Positions 7,523 through 14,979 of a stretch of 64,000 nt of DNA are shown in pieces. Under the pieces are notes generated by a model. That model had not been told where the DNA came from and made no database searches. It saw only the letters and a list, made by a program, of their open reading frames with translations. The translations under genes and the position numbers were made by a program. The first letter of the stretch is position 1; every line of letters begins with the position of its first letter. The stretch is from Mesorhizobium qingshengii (GTDB lineage: Bacteria > Pseudomonadota > Alphaproteobacteria > Rhizobiales > Rhizobiaceae), in the NCBI RefSeq assembly GCF_027563465.1, contig NZ_JAPFQA010000010.1, forward strand, positions 124,001-188,000, written 5' to 3'.

Positions 7523-9550
7523 ATGACCGATGCCAGCCTTCACCTCGTCGAAGCGACGATCGAACAATTGCGCCGCGCGCTCGATGAGGGCACCGTCACC
7601 AGTGTCGAACTGGTCGGGGCGTATCTGCGGCGCATCGCGCATTTCGACCGCCACGGCATCAGCCTCAACGCTGTCCCCGTGCTCAACCCTGACATGTTCG
7701 AGGAGGCGGCCGCCTCCGACCAGCGGCGCCGCGACGGCGCTGTGCTCGGGCCGCTCGACGGCATCCCCTACACCGCCAAGGACAGCTACAAGGTGTCAGG
7801 CCTGACGGTGGCCGCCGGCTCGCCGGCCTTCGAGCGTCTCGTCGCCAATGAGGACGCCTTCACCATCGCCCGGCTGCGGGCCGGCGGCGCCGTGCTGATC
7901 GGCCTCACCAACATGCCGCCGATGGCCAATGGCGGCATGCAGCGCGGTGTCTATGGCCGCGCCGAAAGCCCCTACAATGGCGACTACCTGACCGCCGCCT
8001 TCGCGTCGGGCTCCTCCAATGGCTCCGGCACCGCAACGGCCGCCAGCTTCTGCGCCTTCGGGCTTGGCGAGGAAACCTGGTCGTCCGGCCGCGCCCCGGC
8101 CACCAACAACGCGCTGGTCGCCTACACGCCGTCGCGCGGCGTCATCTCGGTGCGCGGCAACTGGCCGCTGGTGCCGACCATGGATGTCGTGGTGCCGCAC
8201 GCACGGACCATGCCCGACATGTTGGAGTTGCTCGACGTGATCGTCGCCGATGATCCGCGGACAAGAGGCGATTTCTGGCGCGCGCAGCCCTGGGTCGAGC
8301 TGCCGAAAAGTTCCGAGGTACGGCCGCCGCGCTACACCGGTCTCGCGCTGGCGGGGGCGCTCAGAGGTATGCGGCTCGGCGTGCCCAGGATGTATATCGG
8401 CCGCGACGCCGAGGCCGATCAGCCGATCGAAACCCGCGCTTCGGTGCTTGCCCTGTGGGAGCAGGCAGCGGCGGACCTCGAGCGGCTTGGCGCGGAGGTG
8501 GTGGAAGTCGATTTTCCCGTCGTCTCCAACTATGAGCGCGACCGCCCCGGCGCGCGCACCATGGTCGAGCGCGGGCTGGTGCCAGAAGAGTTCGCCGAGC
8601 GCGAAATCTGGGATCTCTGCATCTGGGGCTGGGACGATTTCCTGCGCGCCAATGCCGACCCGGCCCTTCCCGATCTCGCCTCGGTCGACGGCCCGAAGAT
8701 CTTCCCGCGCCCGCCAGGCACGCTGCCCGACCGCTATGACGGCGGCTTCGACCTGGCGGAGTATGTCGAGCGGGCCAAATCCGGCGTCACGCCCGTCAGG
8801 GATATTCCAACGCTGGAGGACGGCCTGAAAGGGCTGGAAGCGACAAGGCGGATCGATTTCGAGGACTGGCTGGACATGCACCGGCTCGACGCCGTGGTGC
8901 TGCCGGCCGCCGCCGATGTCGGGCCGGCCGACGCCGATGTCAACGAGGCGTCGGCCGCACTGGCCTGGCGCAACGGCACCTGGGTCGCCAACGGCAATCT
9001 GGTCTGGCGCCATTTCGGCATCCCGACCGTCACCGTGCCGATGGGAACCATGGCCGACATCGGTATGCCGGTCGGCCTCACCTTTGCGGGCAAAGCCCAC
9101 AGTGACGAAAGGCTGCTGCGCATGGCCGGCGATTACGAGCGCGCCACACGGCGCCGCACGAGCCCGCCACGCACGCCTGAACTGGCTGATGACGTATTTT
9201 CAGGTCGTCCCAGCCAAGCCGGCAATGGCAAGGCGCCACCGCTTGCGATCGCGCTTGCCGCCGAGACGCGCACTTTGGGCGACCGGGACGAGATCACCAT
9301 CATGCTAGACCTGCCTGTCGGGTCAGTCGAAGCGGAGAACGCCAGCTTCAAGGTGCATATCAACGGAGAACCTGTCGCCATGCAACGGAGCGGTGCGCGC
9401 TTCAGTGGACGGGCGCTGGTTCCCGCAGCCGAGCATAGGCGGTTCCACAGTGTCTGGCGCGGCTCGTACGGCTCGATCGTGACGGCGGTGGTGAGGCTCG
9501 CCGACGGCCGCGTCGCCGGCGCCTATGTGATTGTGGGTGGGATTGGGTGA
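7523..9550 (+). CDS. Amidase-signature hydrolase with C-terminal extension
   Basis: A 675-residue protein of the amidase signature family, which hydrolyses amide bonds with a Ser-cisSer-Lys triad. The triad can be read: Lys86 in YTAKDSYK, cis-Ser164 in SGSSNGSG and nucleophile Ser188 in TWSSGRAP; the 24-residue spacing between the serines is the family value. The usual TGGS before the nucleophile is changed to TWSS. Ordinary members have 450-510 residues; here about 110 extra residues (from about 565) form a predicted beta-rich tail with HINGEPV and GAYVIVGG phrases, suggesting an added Ig-like domain. No signal peptide. Single gene; substrate unknown. Confidence 0.85.
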   Translation: MTDASLHLVEATIEQLRRALDEGTVTSVELVGAYLRRIAHFDRHGISLNAVPVLNPDMFEEAAASDQRRRDGAVLGPLDGIPYTAKDSYKVSGLTVAAGSPAFERLVANEDAFTIARLRAGGAVLIGLTNMPPMANGGMQRGVYGRAESPYNGDYLTAAFASGSSNGSGTATAASFCAFGLGEETWSSGRAPATNNALVAYTPSRGVISVRGNWPLVPTMDVVVPHARTMPDMLELLDVIVADDPRTRGDFWRAQPWVELPKSSEVRPPRYTGLALAGALRGMRLGVPRMYIGRDAEADQPIETRASVLALWEQAAADLERLGAEVVEVDFPVVSNYERDRPGARTMVERGLVPEEFAEREIWDLCIWGWDDFLRANADPALPDLASVDGPKIFPRPPGTLPDRYDGGFDLAEYVERAKSGVTPVRDIPTLEDGLKGLEATRRIDFEDWLDMHRLDAVVLPAAADVGPADADVNEASAALAWRNGTWVANGNLVWRHFGIPTVTVPMGTMADIGMPVGLTFAGKAHSDERLLRMAGDYERATRRRTSPPRTPELADDVFSGRPSQAGNGKAPPLAIALAAETRTLGDRDEITIMLDLPVGSVEAENASFKVHINGEPVAMQRSGARFSGRALVPAAEHRRFHSVWRGSYGSIVTAVVRLADGRVAGAYVIVGGIG

Positions 9551-9560
9551 GTGACGGCCG

Positions 9561-9971
9561 CTAAGACGGCAGCGAAGCCAGCCATTCTTCCCAAAATTGC
9601 TGTTGTATGGCGACGAAAACCGGGATCACGTCGGGGCCGTCGTCAAATATGTCGACCAGGTCGGTTCCTTGAGGAAGTTGGCCCATCTTCACCTTGCAGG
9701 CCATCAATCCGCGACTCTTCTCCATCACGGTATTTTCGGGATATACATTGGCACTCGCGCCGTAACAAAAGGGCAGTAAGCCATCGATTTCGAGCTCCTG
9801 ACGGATCTGGAACAGAGCCTCGAAAAAGTCTTCCTCGTCGGCTTTGATGACCTTATCGCGGTAGGCACATGCAAGGCTGCAGACAGCGCCGTCAACATGC
9901 AGTGTAAACACGGCTTCCTCGTCTCCGCCCGTGCCCCCTCCGACCAAAAATACAGTTCGCTGATGATCCAT
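9561..9971 (-). CDS. Hypothetical protein, 136 aa
   Basis: Starts MDHQRTVFLVGGG after a GAAGGGGGT ribosome site; an upstream in-frame start at 10061 would overlap the thuA-like gene and adds Gly-rich residues, so the shorter form is preferred. Acidic, soluble, with a conserved-looking centre (FFEALFQIRQELE, LLPFCYGASANVYP) and end (LVDIFDDGPDVIP, FWEEWLAS). I recognise this layout as a widespread family of uncharacterised small proteobacterial proteins but can give no function. An immunity-like role is only a possibility. Confidence 0.6.
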   Translation of the reverse strand: MDHQRTVFLVGGGTGGDEEAVFTLHVDGAVCSLACAYRDKVIKADEEDFFEALFQIRQELEIDGLLPFCYGASANVYPENTVMEKSRGLMACKVKMGQLPQGTDLVDIFDDGPDVIPVFVAIQQQFWEEWLASLPS

Positions 9972-10042
9972 TCCACCCCCTTCGCCATTGCTGGAATGCG
10001 GACCGCTACCGCCCACTCGCCTTTGCAATTTGTGACCGAAGG

Positions 10043-10690
10043 CTAGCTCCGCGCCGCCCACACCAACCCGCGCTCGACAATCAGCGCCATTTCCGGCACC
10101 GCGAACTCATCGGCTGTGTGTCCAAGGGAACTGTAAAACACCTTCCCCAAACCATAACGCCGCTTCCAGACCACCGGCATCACCACGCCGCCAATGCCCG
10201 GGAAATGCGCGTCGCTGAAAGTCGTCGTCGCCAGCACCTCGTTGCTCGGATCGACATGCATGTAATATTGCTCCGACCGGTAGGCGAAATCGCCGATACC
10301 GCTGGTGATCGGATCGTCCGGTCTGCTGACGGCCACCGTGTAATCGATGATGTCGCCGGGATGCGCGACCCATTGGCCGCCGGTCATGAACTGATAGTCG
10401 GGCTCGTTGCGGAAGCTGTCGCCCATGGTGCCGTGAAAGCCGCCGAGCCCGGTTCCCTGGCGAACGGCAAGCGTCAGGTTCTGAAGTTCGGCCTTCTCGA
10501 TCGTCGACATCGTGATCACGGGTACGATGAGATCGAAGGAAGCAAGCTCCGGGTCGGCGAACATCGCCGTGCCCTCGCCCAGCGTGACGTCGAATCCGTT
10601 ACGTTCAAGCAGTGCGCGGATGACGTTGGCGCTGCGCTCGGGCGTATGGCCTTCCCAGCCACCCCAGGCGATCAAGGCTTTCTTCGGCAT
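10043..10690 (-). CDS. ThuA-like domain protein
   Basis: A 215-residue class-I glutamine-amidotransferase-like (ThuA) protein. Visible features: KKALIAWGGWEGHTPE at the start, DLIVPVITMSTI, a GLGGFHGTMGDSF turn in the place of the amidotransferase nucleophile elbow (no Cys there), and C-terminal YGLGKVFYSSLGHTADEF. ThuA of rhizobia is linked to trehalose/maltitol utilisation, but many stand-alone ThuA proteins have unknown roles, and no trehalose genes lie nearby. The gene ends 48 bp upstream of the LLM monooxygenase stop and reads the same way; the two may be cotranscribed. Confidence 0.75.
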   Translation of the reverse strand: MPKKALIAWGGWEGHTPERSANVIRALLERNGFDVTLGEGTAMFADPELASFDLIVPVITMSTIEKAELQNLTLAVRQGTGLGGFHGTMGDSFRNEPDYQFMTGGQWVAHPGDIIDYTVAVSRPDDPITSGIGDFAYRSEQYYMHVDPSNEVLATTTFSDAHFPGIGGVVMPVVWKRRYGLGKVFYSSLGHTADEFAVPEMALIVERGLVWAARS

Positions 10691-10738
10691 GCTGTACCTC
10701 CCTGGAGCTATCCGCCGTGATCGATCCGGCGATGAGCC

Positions 10739-11761
10739 TCAGCGCCAGCCCAGCGCTGGCGCGACATGGGTCAGGATCGCCTCGATGACATGCGCGTTGT
10801 AGTCGACGCCGAGCTGGTTGGGCACGGTGAGCAGCAGCGTATCGGCCTCGGCGATTGCCTCATCCTTCGCCAGTTCCGCGATCAGGACATCCGGTTCGGC
10901 GGCGTAGCTGCGCCCGAAGATCGCCCTGGTGTTCTCCTCGATAAAGCCGATCTGGTCGCGGCTCTCGTTGCCACGCCCGAAATAGGCGCGGTCGCGGTCG
11001 TCGACCAGTGCGAAGATGCTGCGGCTGACCGAGACGCGTGGCTCGCGCTCATGGCCGGCCGCCTTCCAGGCTTCGCGATAGATCCGGATCTGCTCGGCCT
11101 GCTGGATGTGGAACGGCTTGCCGCTCTCATCGAATTTGAGCGTCGAGCTCTGCAGGTTCATGCCCAGCTTCGCCGCCCACTCCGAAGTGGCGTTGGTGGC
11201 CGCGCCCCACCAGATCCGCTCGCGCAGGCCCTCCGAATGCGGCTCGAGCCGCAGCAGGCCTGGCGGATTGGGGAACATCGGCCGTGGATTGGGCTGTGCG
11301 AACCCCTCGCCCCGCAGCGTATCGAGGAAGACCTCGGCGTGATGCCGCGCCATGTCGGCGTCGCTTTGTCCTTCCTGTGGCGCGTAGCCGAAATAACGCC
11401 AGCCGTCGATCACCTGCTCGGGCGAGCCGCGGCTGATGCCAAGCTGCAGGCGACCGCCGGCGATGATATCGGCCGCGCCCGCGTCCTCGGCCATGTAGAG
11501 CGGATTCTCGTAACGCATGTCGATGACGGCGGTGCCGATCTCGATGCGGCTGGTCTTGGCGCCGACAGCCGCCAGCAACGGGAATGGCGAAGCGAGCTGG
11601 CGGGCAAAATGATGCACGCGGAAATAGGCGCCGTCCGCGCCCAGTTGCTCGGCGGCGACGGCGAGGTCGATGGACTGCAGCAGCGCGTCCGATGCCGACC
11701 GCGTCTGCGACTGTGACGAGGGCGTCCAGTGCCCGAATGAGAGGAAGCCGATTTTCTTCAT
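10739..11761 (-). CDS. LLM-class flavin-dependent oxidoreductase
   Basis: About 340 residues of a bacterial luciferase-like monooxygenase: MKKIGFLSFGHW start, AAEQLGADGAYFRVHHF, an IEIGTAVIDMRYENPLYMAED block and a QLGISRGSPEQVI block, all typical of this TIM-barrel family using FMN or F420. Members with this N-terminus are often annotated as putative luciferase-like oxidoreductases of unknown substrate. I chose ATG 11761, where the family start lies; the upstream ribosome site is weak and an in-frame start at 11839 is possible. Located 48 bp before the thuA-like gene on the same strand. Confidence 0.8.
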   Translation of the reverse strand: MKKIGFLSFGHWTPSSQSQTRSASDALLQSIDLAVAAEQLGADGAYFRVHHFARQLASPFPLLAAVGAKTSRIEIGTAVIDMRYENPLYMAEDAGAADIIAGGRLQLGISRGSPEQVIDGWRYFGYAPQEGQSDADMARHHAEVFLDTLRGEGFAQPNPRPMFPNPPGLLRLEPHSEGLRERIWWGAATNATSEWAAKLGMNLQSSTLKFDESGKPFHIQQAEQIRIYREAWKAAGHEREPRVSVSRSIFALVDDRDRAYFGRGNESRDQIGFIEENTRAIFGRSYAAEPDVLIAELAKDEAIAEADTLLLTVPNQLGVDYNAHVIEAILTHVAPALGWR

Positions 11762-11890
11762 GGAAATGCGATATAAGGATGCGGGCCAGGCTTCAATGCC
11801 AAAGCGATGACGGACCTGATGAGACCTTGTCATATCCACATTGCGATGTGACGAAATCCAGTGCCCCGAACGGGCACCTGGTCGGGTGCG

Positions 11891-14581
11891 TCACTCTGCC
11901 GCCTGAACTCGATTTGCCTGGATGATCGTCCGGATTTCGGCCCGGCAGGAGCCGCAATTGGTGCCGGCCTTCAGCGTGCCCCCGATGGCTTCGACGCTCG
12001 TGCAGCCCCCCGCCACGGCCGCCGCGATCTGGTTGGCGCCGACGCTGAAGCAGGAACACACGATCGCGCCGGCGTCCGGCCGATCGGCGCCGGCGCGGCC
12101 GGCGACGATGCGGAAGCGCTGGCGCTGGCCGGCATGGGTGACGTCGAGCTGTTCCGCCGCCCAGCCGCGCGACACGGCGACCGGGCCGGGCGCGACGAAC
12201 AAGGCGCCGGACAATTGATCGCCGTCGAAAGCGGCGATGCGATGCTGGCCGGCGTCGCGGTCATGATAGGCGAGCGTGTCGCCCCCCGGCGGCGCGCCGA
12301 ACAAGGACGCGGCGAAGCCGGCCCAGTCGATATCGTCATCGGCAAAGGCTAGCTCGACCCGCCAGCCGCCCCTGCAACGGGCGGCGGCCCAATAGGGGGC
12401 GGCAATCGACGCTGGCTTCTGGCGCGTCACGGCAAAGCCAAAGGCTTTCGCGGCAAACGTCTCGACGCGGGCCGCGACATGTTTCAGCGCCGGCTGGCCG
12501 GAAACCGGATCGGTCAGCGGCGCGGTGAGCGTGTCGAGCCGGCCCGTTGCGGCAAACTGGTCGGTCCAGTGCATCGGGGCAAACAGGCTGCCCTGGCGCT
12601 GGCGAGGCGTGACCAGCGCGCGCACCAGCACCTCGCCGCGCAGGCTGGATACACGCACGATGTCGGCGTCGCCGATACCTTGGCGCGCTGCATCCGCCGG
12701 ATGGATCTCGACGAACGGCTCGGCGATGTGCTGGGACAGCCGCGGACTTTTGCCGGTCCGCGTCATGGTGTGCCAGTGGTCGCGGACACGGCCGGTGTTG
12801 AGGATCAGCGGGAAGTCCGGGCTGGTGCGGATTTCCGTGGTGGGGCGGATGGCGATGAAACGCGCCTTGCGGTCGGAGGTGTAGAAATTGCCGTCGGCGA
12901 AGAAGCGCGAGCTGGAAGAACCACCGGCCGCCTGAGCGCCCTCCGCTGGTTTCGGCGCTGGCCACTGGAAAGGCACCAGCGCGTCGTAATCTTCTCCATC
13001 GATTCCAGCATAAGCACCGATATCGAAATCCCGCGCGCCATCATTCTCGAAACCCGACAGCGCGGCGTGTTCGGCGAAGACCTCCGCCGGCGTCTCATGC
13101 GCGAACGCCGCGCCAAAACCCATCCGCTTGCCGACTTCGGCAATGATCCGCCAGTCCGGCCGCGCCTCGCCGGGCACGGCCAGGAAAACGCGCTGGCGCG
13201 AGATGCGCCGCTCCGAATTGGTGACGGTGCCGTCCTTCTCGCCCCAGGCGGCGGCGGGCAGCCTGACATGGGCGTGGCGAACGGTGTCGGTCCTGGCCAG
13301 CACGTCCGAGACCACGACGAACGGGCAGGCCTTGATCGCCGCTTCGACGGCATCGGCGTCCGGCATCGAATCGACCGGGTTGGTGGCCATGATCCACAGC
13401 GCCTTGATGCGCCCGTCGGCCACCGCCTGAAACATCTCGACCGCTTTCAGGCCGGGCTTCCGCGCAACGGCTGGCGCATTCCAGAAGCGCTGCACGCGGT
13501 CGCGGTGCTCTGGATTTTCGATCTCCATATGGGCGGCCAGCATGTTGGCCATGCCGCCGACCTCTCGGCCGCCCATGGCGTTGGGCTGGCCGGTCACCGA
13601 GAACGGCCCTGTCCCAGGCCTGCCGATGCGGCCGGTGGCGAGATGGCAGTTGATGATGGCGTTGACCTTGTCGGTGCCCGACGACGACTGGTTCACGCCC
13701 TGGCTGTAGACCGTCACCGTCTTGGGGGTTGCCGCAAACAGGCTGTAGAAGCGGCCAAGTTCGTCTTCGCTCAGCCCCGTGGCGGCGGCAACACCGGCAA
13801 GGTCGAGCGCCGAGGCGGCGAAGAGCGCCTGCCCGAAGCCGGTCGTGTGCGCGGTGATATAGGCGCGGTTGAGCGCATTGTGCTGGCCGAGCCAGGCGAG
13901 CAGGCCGGTGAACAGAGCGACGTCGCCATCCGGCGCGATCGCCAGATGCATGTCGGCGATGTCAGCCGTCATGGTGCGGCGCGGATCGACCAGCACGATC
14001 TTTATCTCCGGCCGCTTCTCCCGGGCAGCCGCGATGCGCTGGTAGAGCACCGGATGGCACCAGGCGAGGTTGGAGCCGACCAGCACGATCAGATCGGCGA
14101 GTTCGAGATCCTCGTAGGTGCCCGGCACCGTGTCGGAGCCGAAGGCGCGGCGGTGGCCGGCCACCGACGAGGCCATGCACAGGCGCGAATTGGTGTCGAT
14201 GTTGGCCGAGCCGACAAACCCCTTCATCAGCTTGTTGGCGACATAGTAATCCTCGGTCAGCAGCTGACCCGACACGTAGAAGGCCACAGCGTCCGGGCCG
14301 TGTTCGGCGATGGTTTGCGAGAAGGTCGAGGCGACGAGGTCGAGCGCCTCGTTCCAGCCTGCGCGGCGACCGTGGATCTCCGGATGAAGCAGCCTGCCGT
14401 CGAGGTCGATGGTCTCGGCCAGCGCCGAGCCCTTGGAGCAGAGCCGGCCGAAATTGGCCGGGTGGTCGGGGTCGCCGCGGACGGACACTTGCCCGTCCGC
14501 AGCGACCTTCGCCAGCACGCCGCAGCCCACCCCGCAATAGGGGCAGGTGGTCCTCACCTCGCGTGCTTCTTCGATCTCCAT
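11891..14581 (-). CDS. nasA: Assimilatory nitrate reductase catalytic subunit with BFD-like domain
   Basis: An 896-residue molybdopterin oxidoreductase that reduces nitrate to nitrite in the cytoplasm. The N-terminal 4Fe-4S motif CPYCGVGCG begins at residue 13, with the fourth ligand in RLCSKGSA. Molybdopterin-binding segments follow (NTNSRLCMASSVAGHRRAFG, NPVDSMPD, NTGRVRDHWHTMTRTGKSP). The last 60 residues are a BFD-like [2Fe-2S] domain (IVCSCFSVG ... TNCGSCRAEI), which should receive electrons from a partner reductase. The ATG at 14581 lies 2 nt after the nirD stop, so translation is coupled. Last gene of the narK-nirB-nirD-nasA operon. No signal peptide, as expected for an assimilatory enzyme. 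Confidence 0.95.
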   Translation of the reverse strand: MEIEEAREVRTTCPYCGVGCGVLAKVAADGQVSVRGDPDHPANFGRLCSKGSALAETIDLDGRLLHPEIHGRRAGWNEALDLVASTFSQTIAEHGPDAVAFYVSGQLLTEDYYVANKLMKGFVGSANIDTNSRLCMASSVAGHRRAFGSDTVPGTYEDLELADLIVLVGSNLAWCHPVLYQRIAAAREKRPEIKIVLVDPRRTMTADIADMHLAIAPDGDVALFTGLLAWLGQHNALNRAYITAHTTGFGQALFAASALDLAGVAAATGLSEDELGRFYSLFAATPKTVTVYSQGVNQSSSGTDKVNAIINCHLATGRIGRPGTGPFSVTGQPNAMGGREVGGMANMLAAHMEIENPEHRDRVQRFWNAPAVARKPGLKAVEMFQAVADGRIKALWIMATNPVDSMPDADAVEAAIKACPFVVVSDVLARTDTVRHAHVRLPAAAWGEKDGTVTNSERRISRQRVFLAVPGEARPDWRIIAEVGKRMGFGAAFAHETPAEVFAEHAALSGFENDGARDFDIGAYAGIDGEDYDALVPFQWPAPKPAEGAQAAGGSSSSRFFADGNFYTSDRKARFIAIRPTTEIRTSPDFPLILNTGRVRDHWHTMTRTGKSPRLSQHIAEPFVEIHPADAARQGIGDADIVRVSSLRGEVLVRALVTPRQRQGSLFAPMHWTDQFAATGRLDTLTAPLTDPVSGQPALKHVAARVETFAAKAFGFAVTRQKPASIAAPYWAAARCRGGWRVELAFADDDIDWAGFAASLFGAPPGGDTLAYHDRDAGQHRIAAFDGDQLSGALFVAPGPVAVSRGWAAEQLDVTHAGQRQRFRIVAGRAGADRPDAGAIVCSCFSVGANQIAAAVAGGCTSVEAIGGTLKAGTNCGSCRAEIRTIIQANRVQAAE

Positions 14582-14583
14582 GT

Positions 14584-14922
14584 TCAGGCCGCGCGGCAGG
14601 CCAGCGCTTCCAGCGCGATGAACAGACGCTCGCCTTCGATCCTGACAGGAATGGTGCGCACCGCGCCTTCGTCGGCGCCGAGCGCCCTGCCCGTTTCCAG
14701 CGAGATCACCCAATTGTGCAAGGGACAGGTCACCGCCGCGCCATGCACGATGCCCTGGCTGAGCGGCCCTCCCTTGTGCGGGCAATGGTCATCGATGGCA
14801 TAGACCTGGTCGTCCTGGGTGCGGAAGACCGCGACCTTGCCTTCCGGCGTGGCGACGCAGCGCGCGCCGCGGCGCGGAATGTCGGAGAGGAAACCGATGG
14901 CGATCCAGTTCATATGCTCCAT
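14584..14922 (-). CDS. nirD: Assimilatory nitrite reductase small subunit (Rieske type)
   Basis: A 112-residue Rieske-fold protein. Both cluster motifs are intact: CPH in DDHCPHKGGPL and CPLH in TCPLHNWV, so it should bind a [2Fe-2S] centre. It pairs with NirB in NAD(P)H-dependent reduction of nitrite to ammonium. It lies between nirB (57 bp upstream) and nasA (2 nt downstream) on the same strand. Two possible starts three residues apart (MEHM) make no difference to function. Confidence 0.94.
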   Translation of the reverse strand: MEHMNWIAIGFLSDIPRRGARCVATPEGKVAVFRTQDDQVYAIDDHCPHKGGPLSQGIVHGAAVTCPLHNWVISLETGRALGADEGAVRTIPVRIEGERLFIALEALACRAA

Positions 14923-14979
14923 CCTTTTTTGCGCGTGTTCCTGACCGAAAACCGGTTTCCACTTTTCGGCAACACGCGA

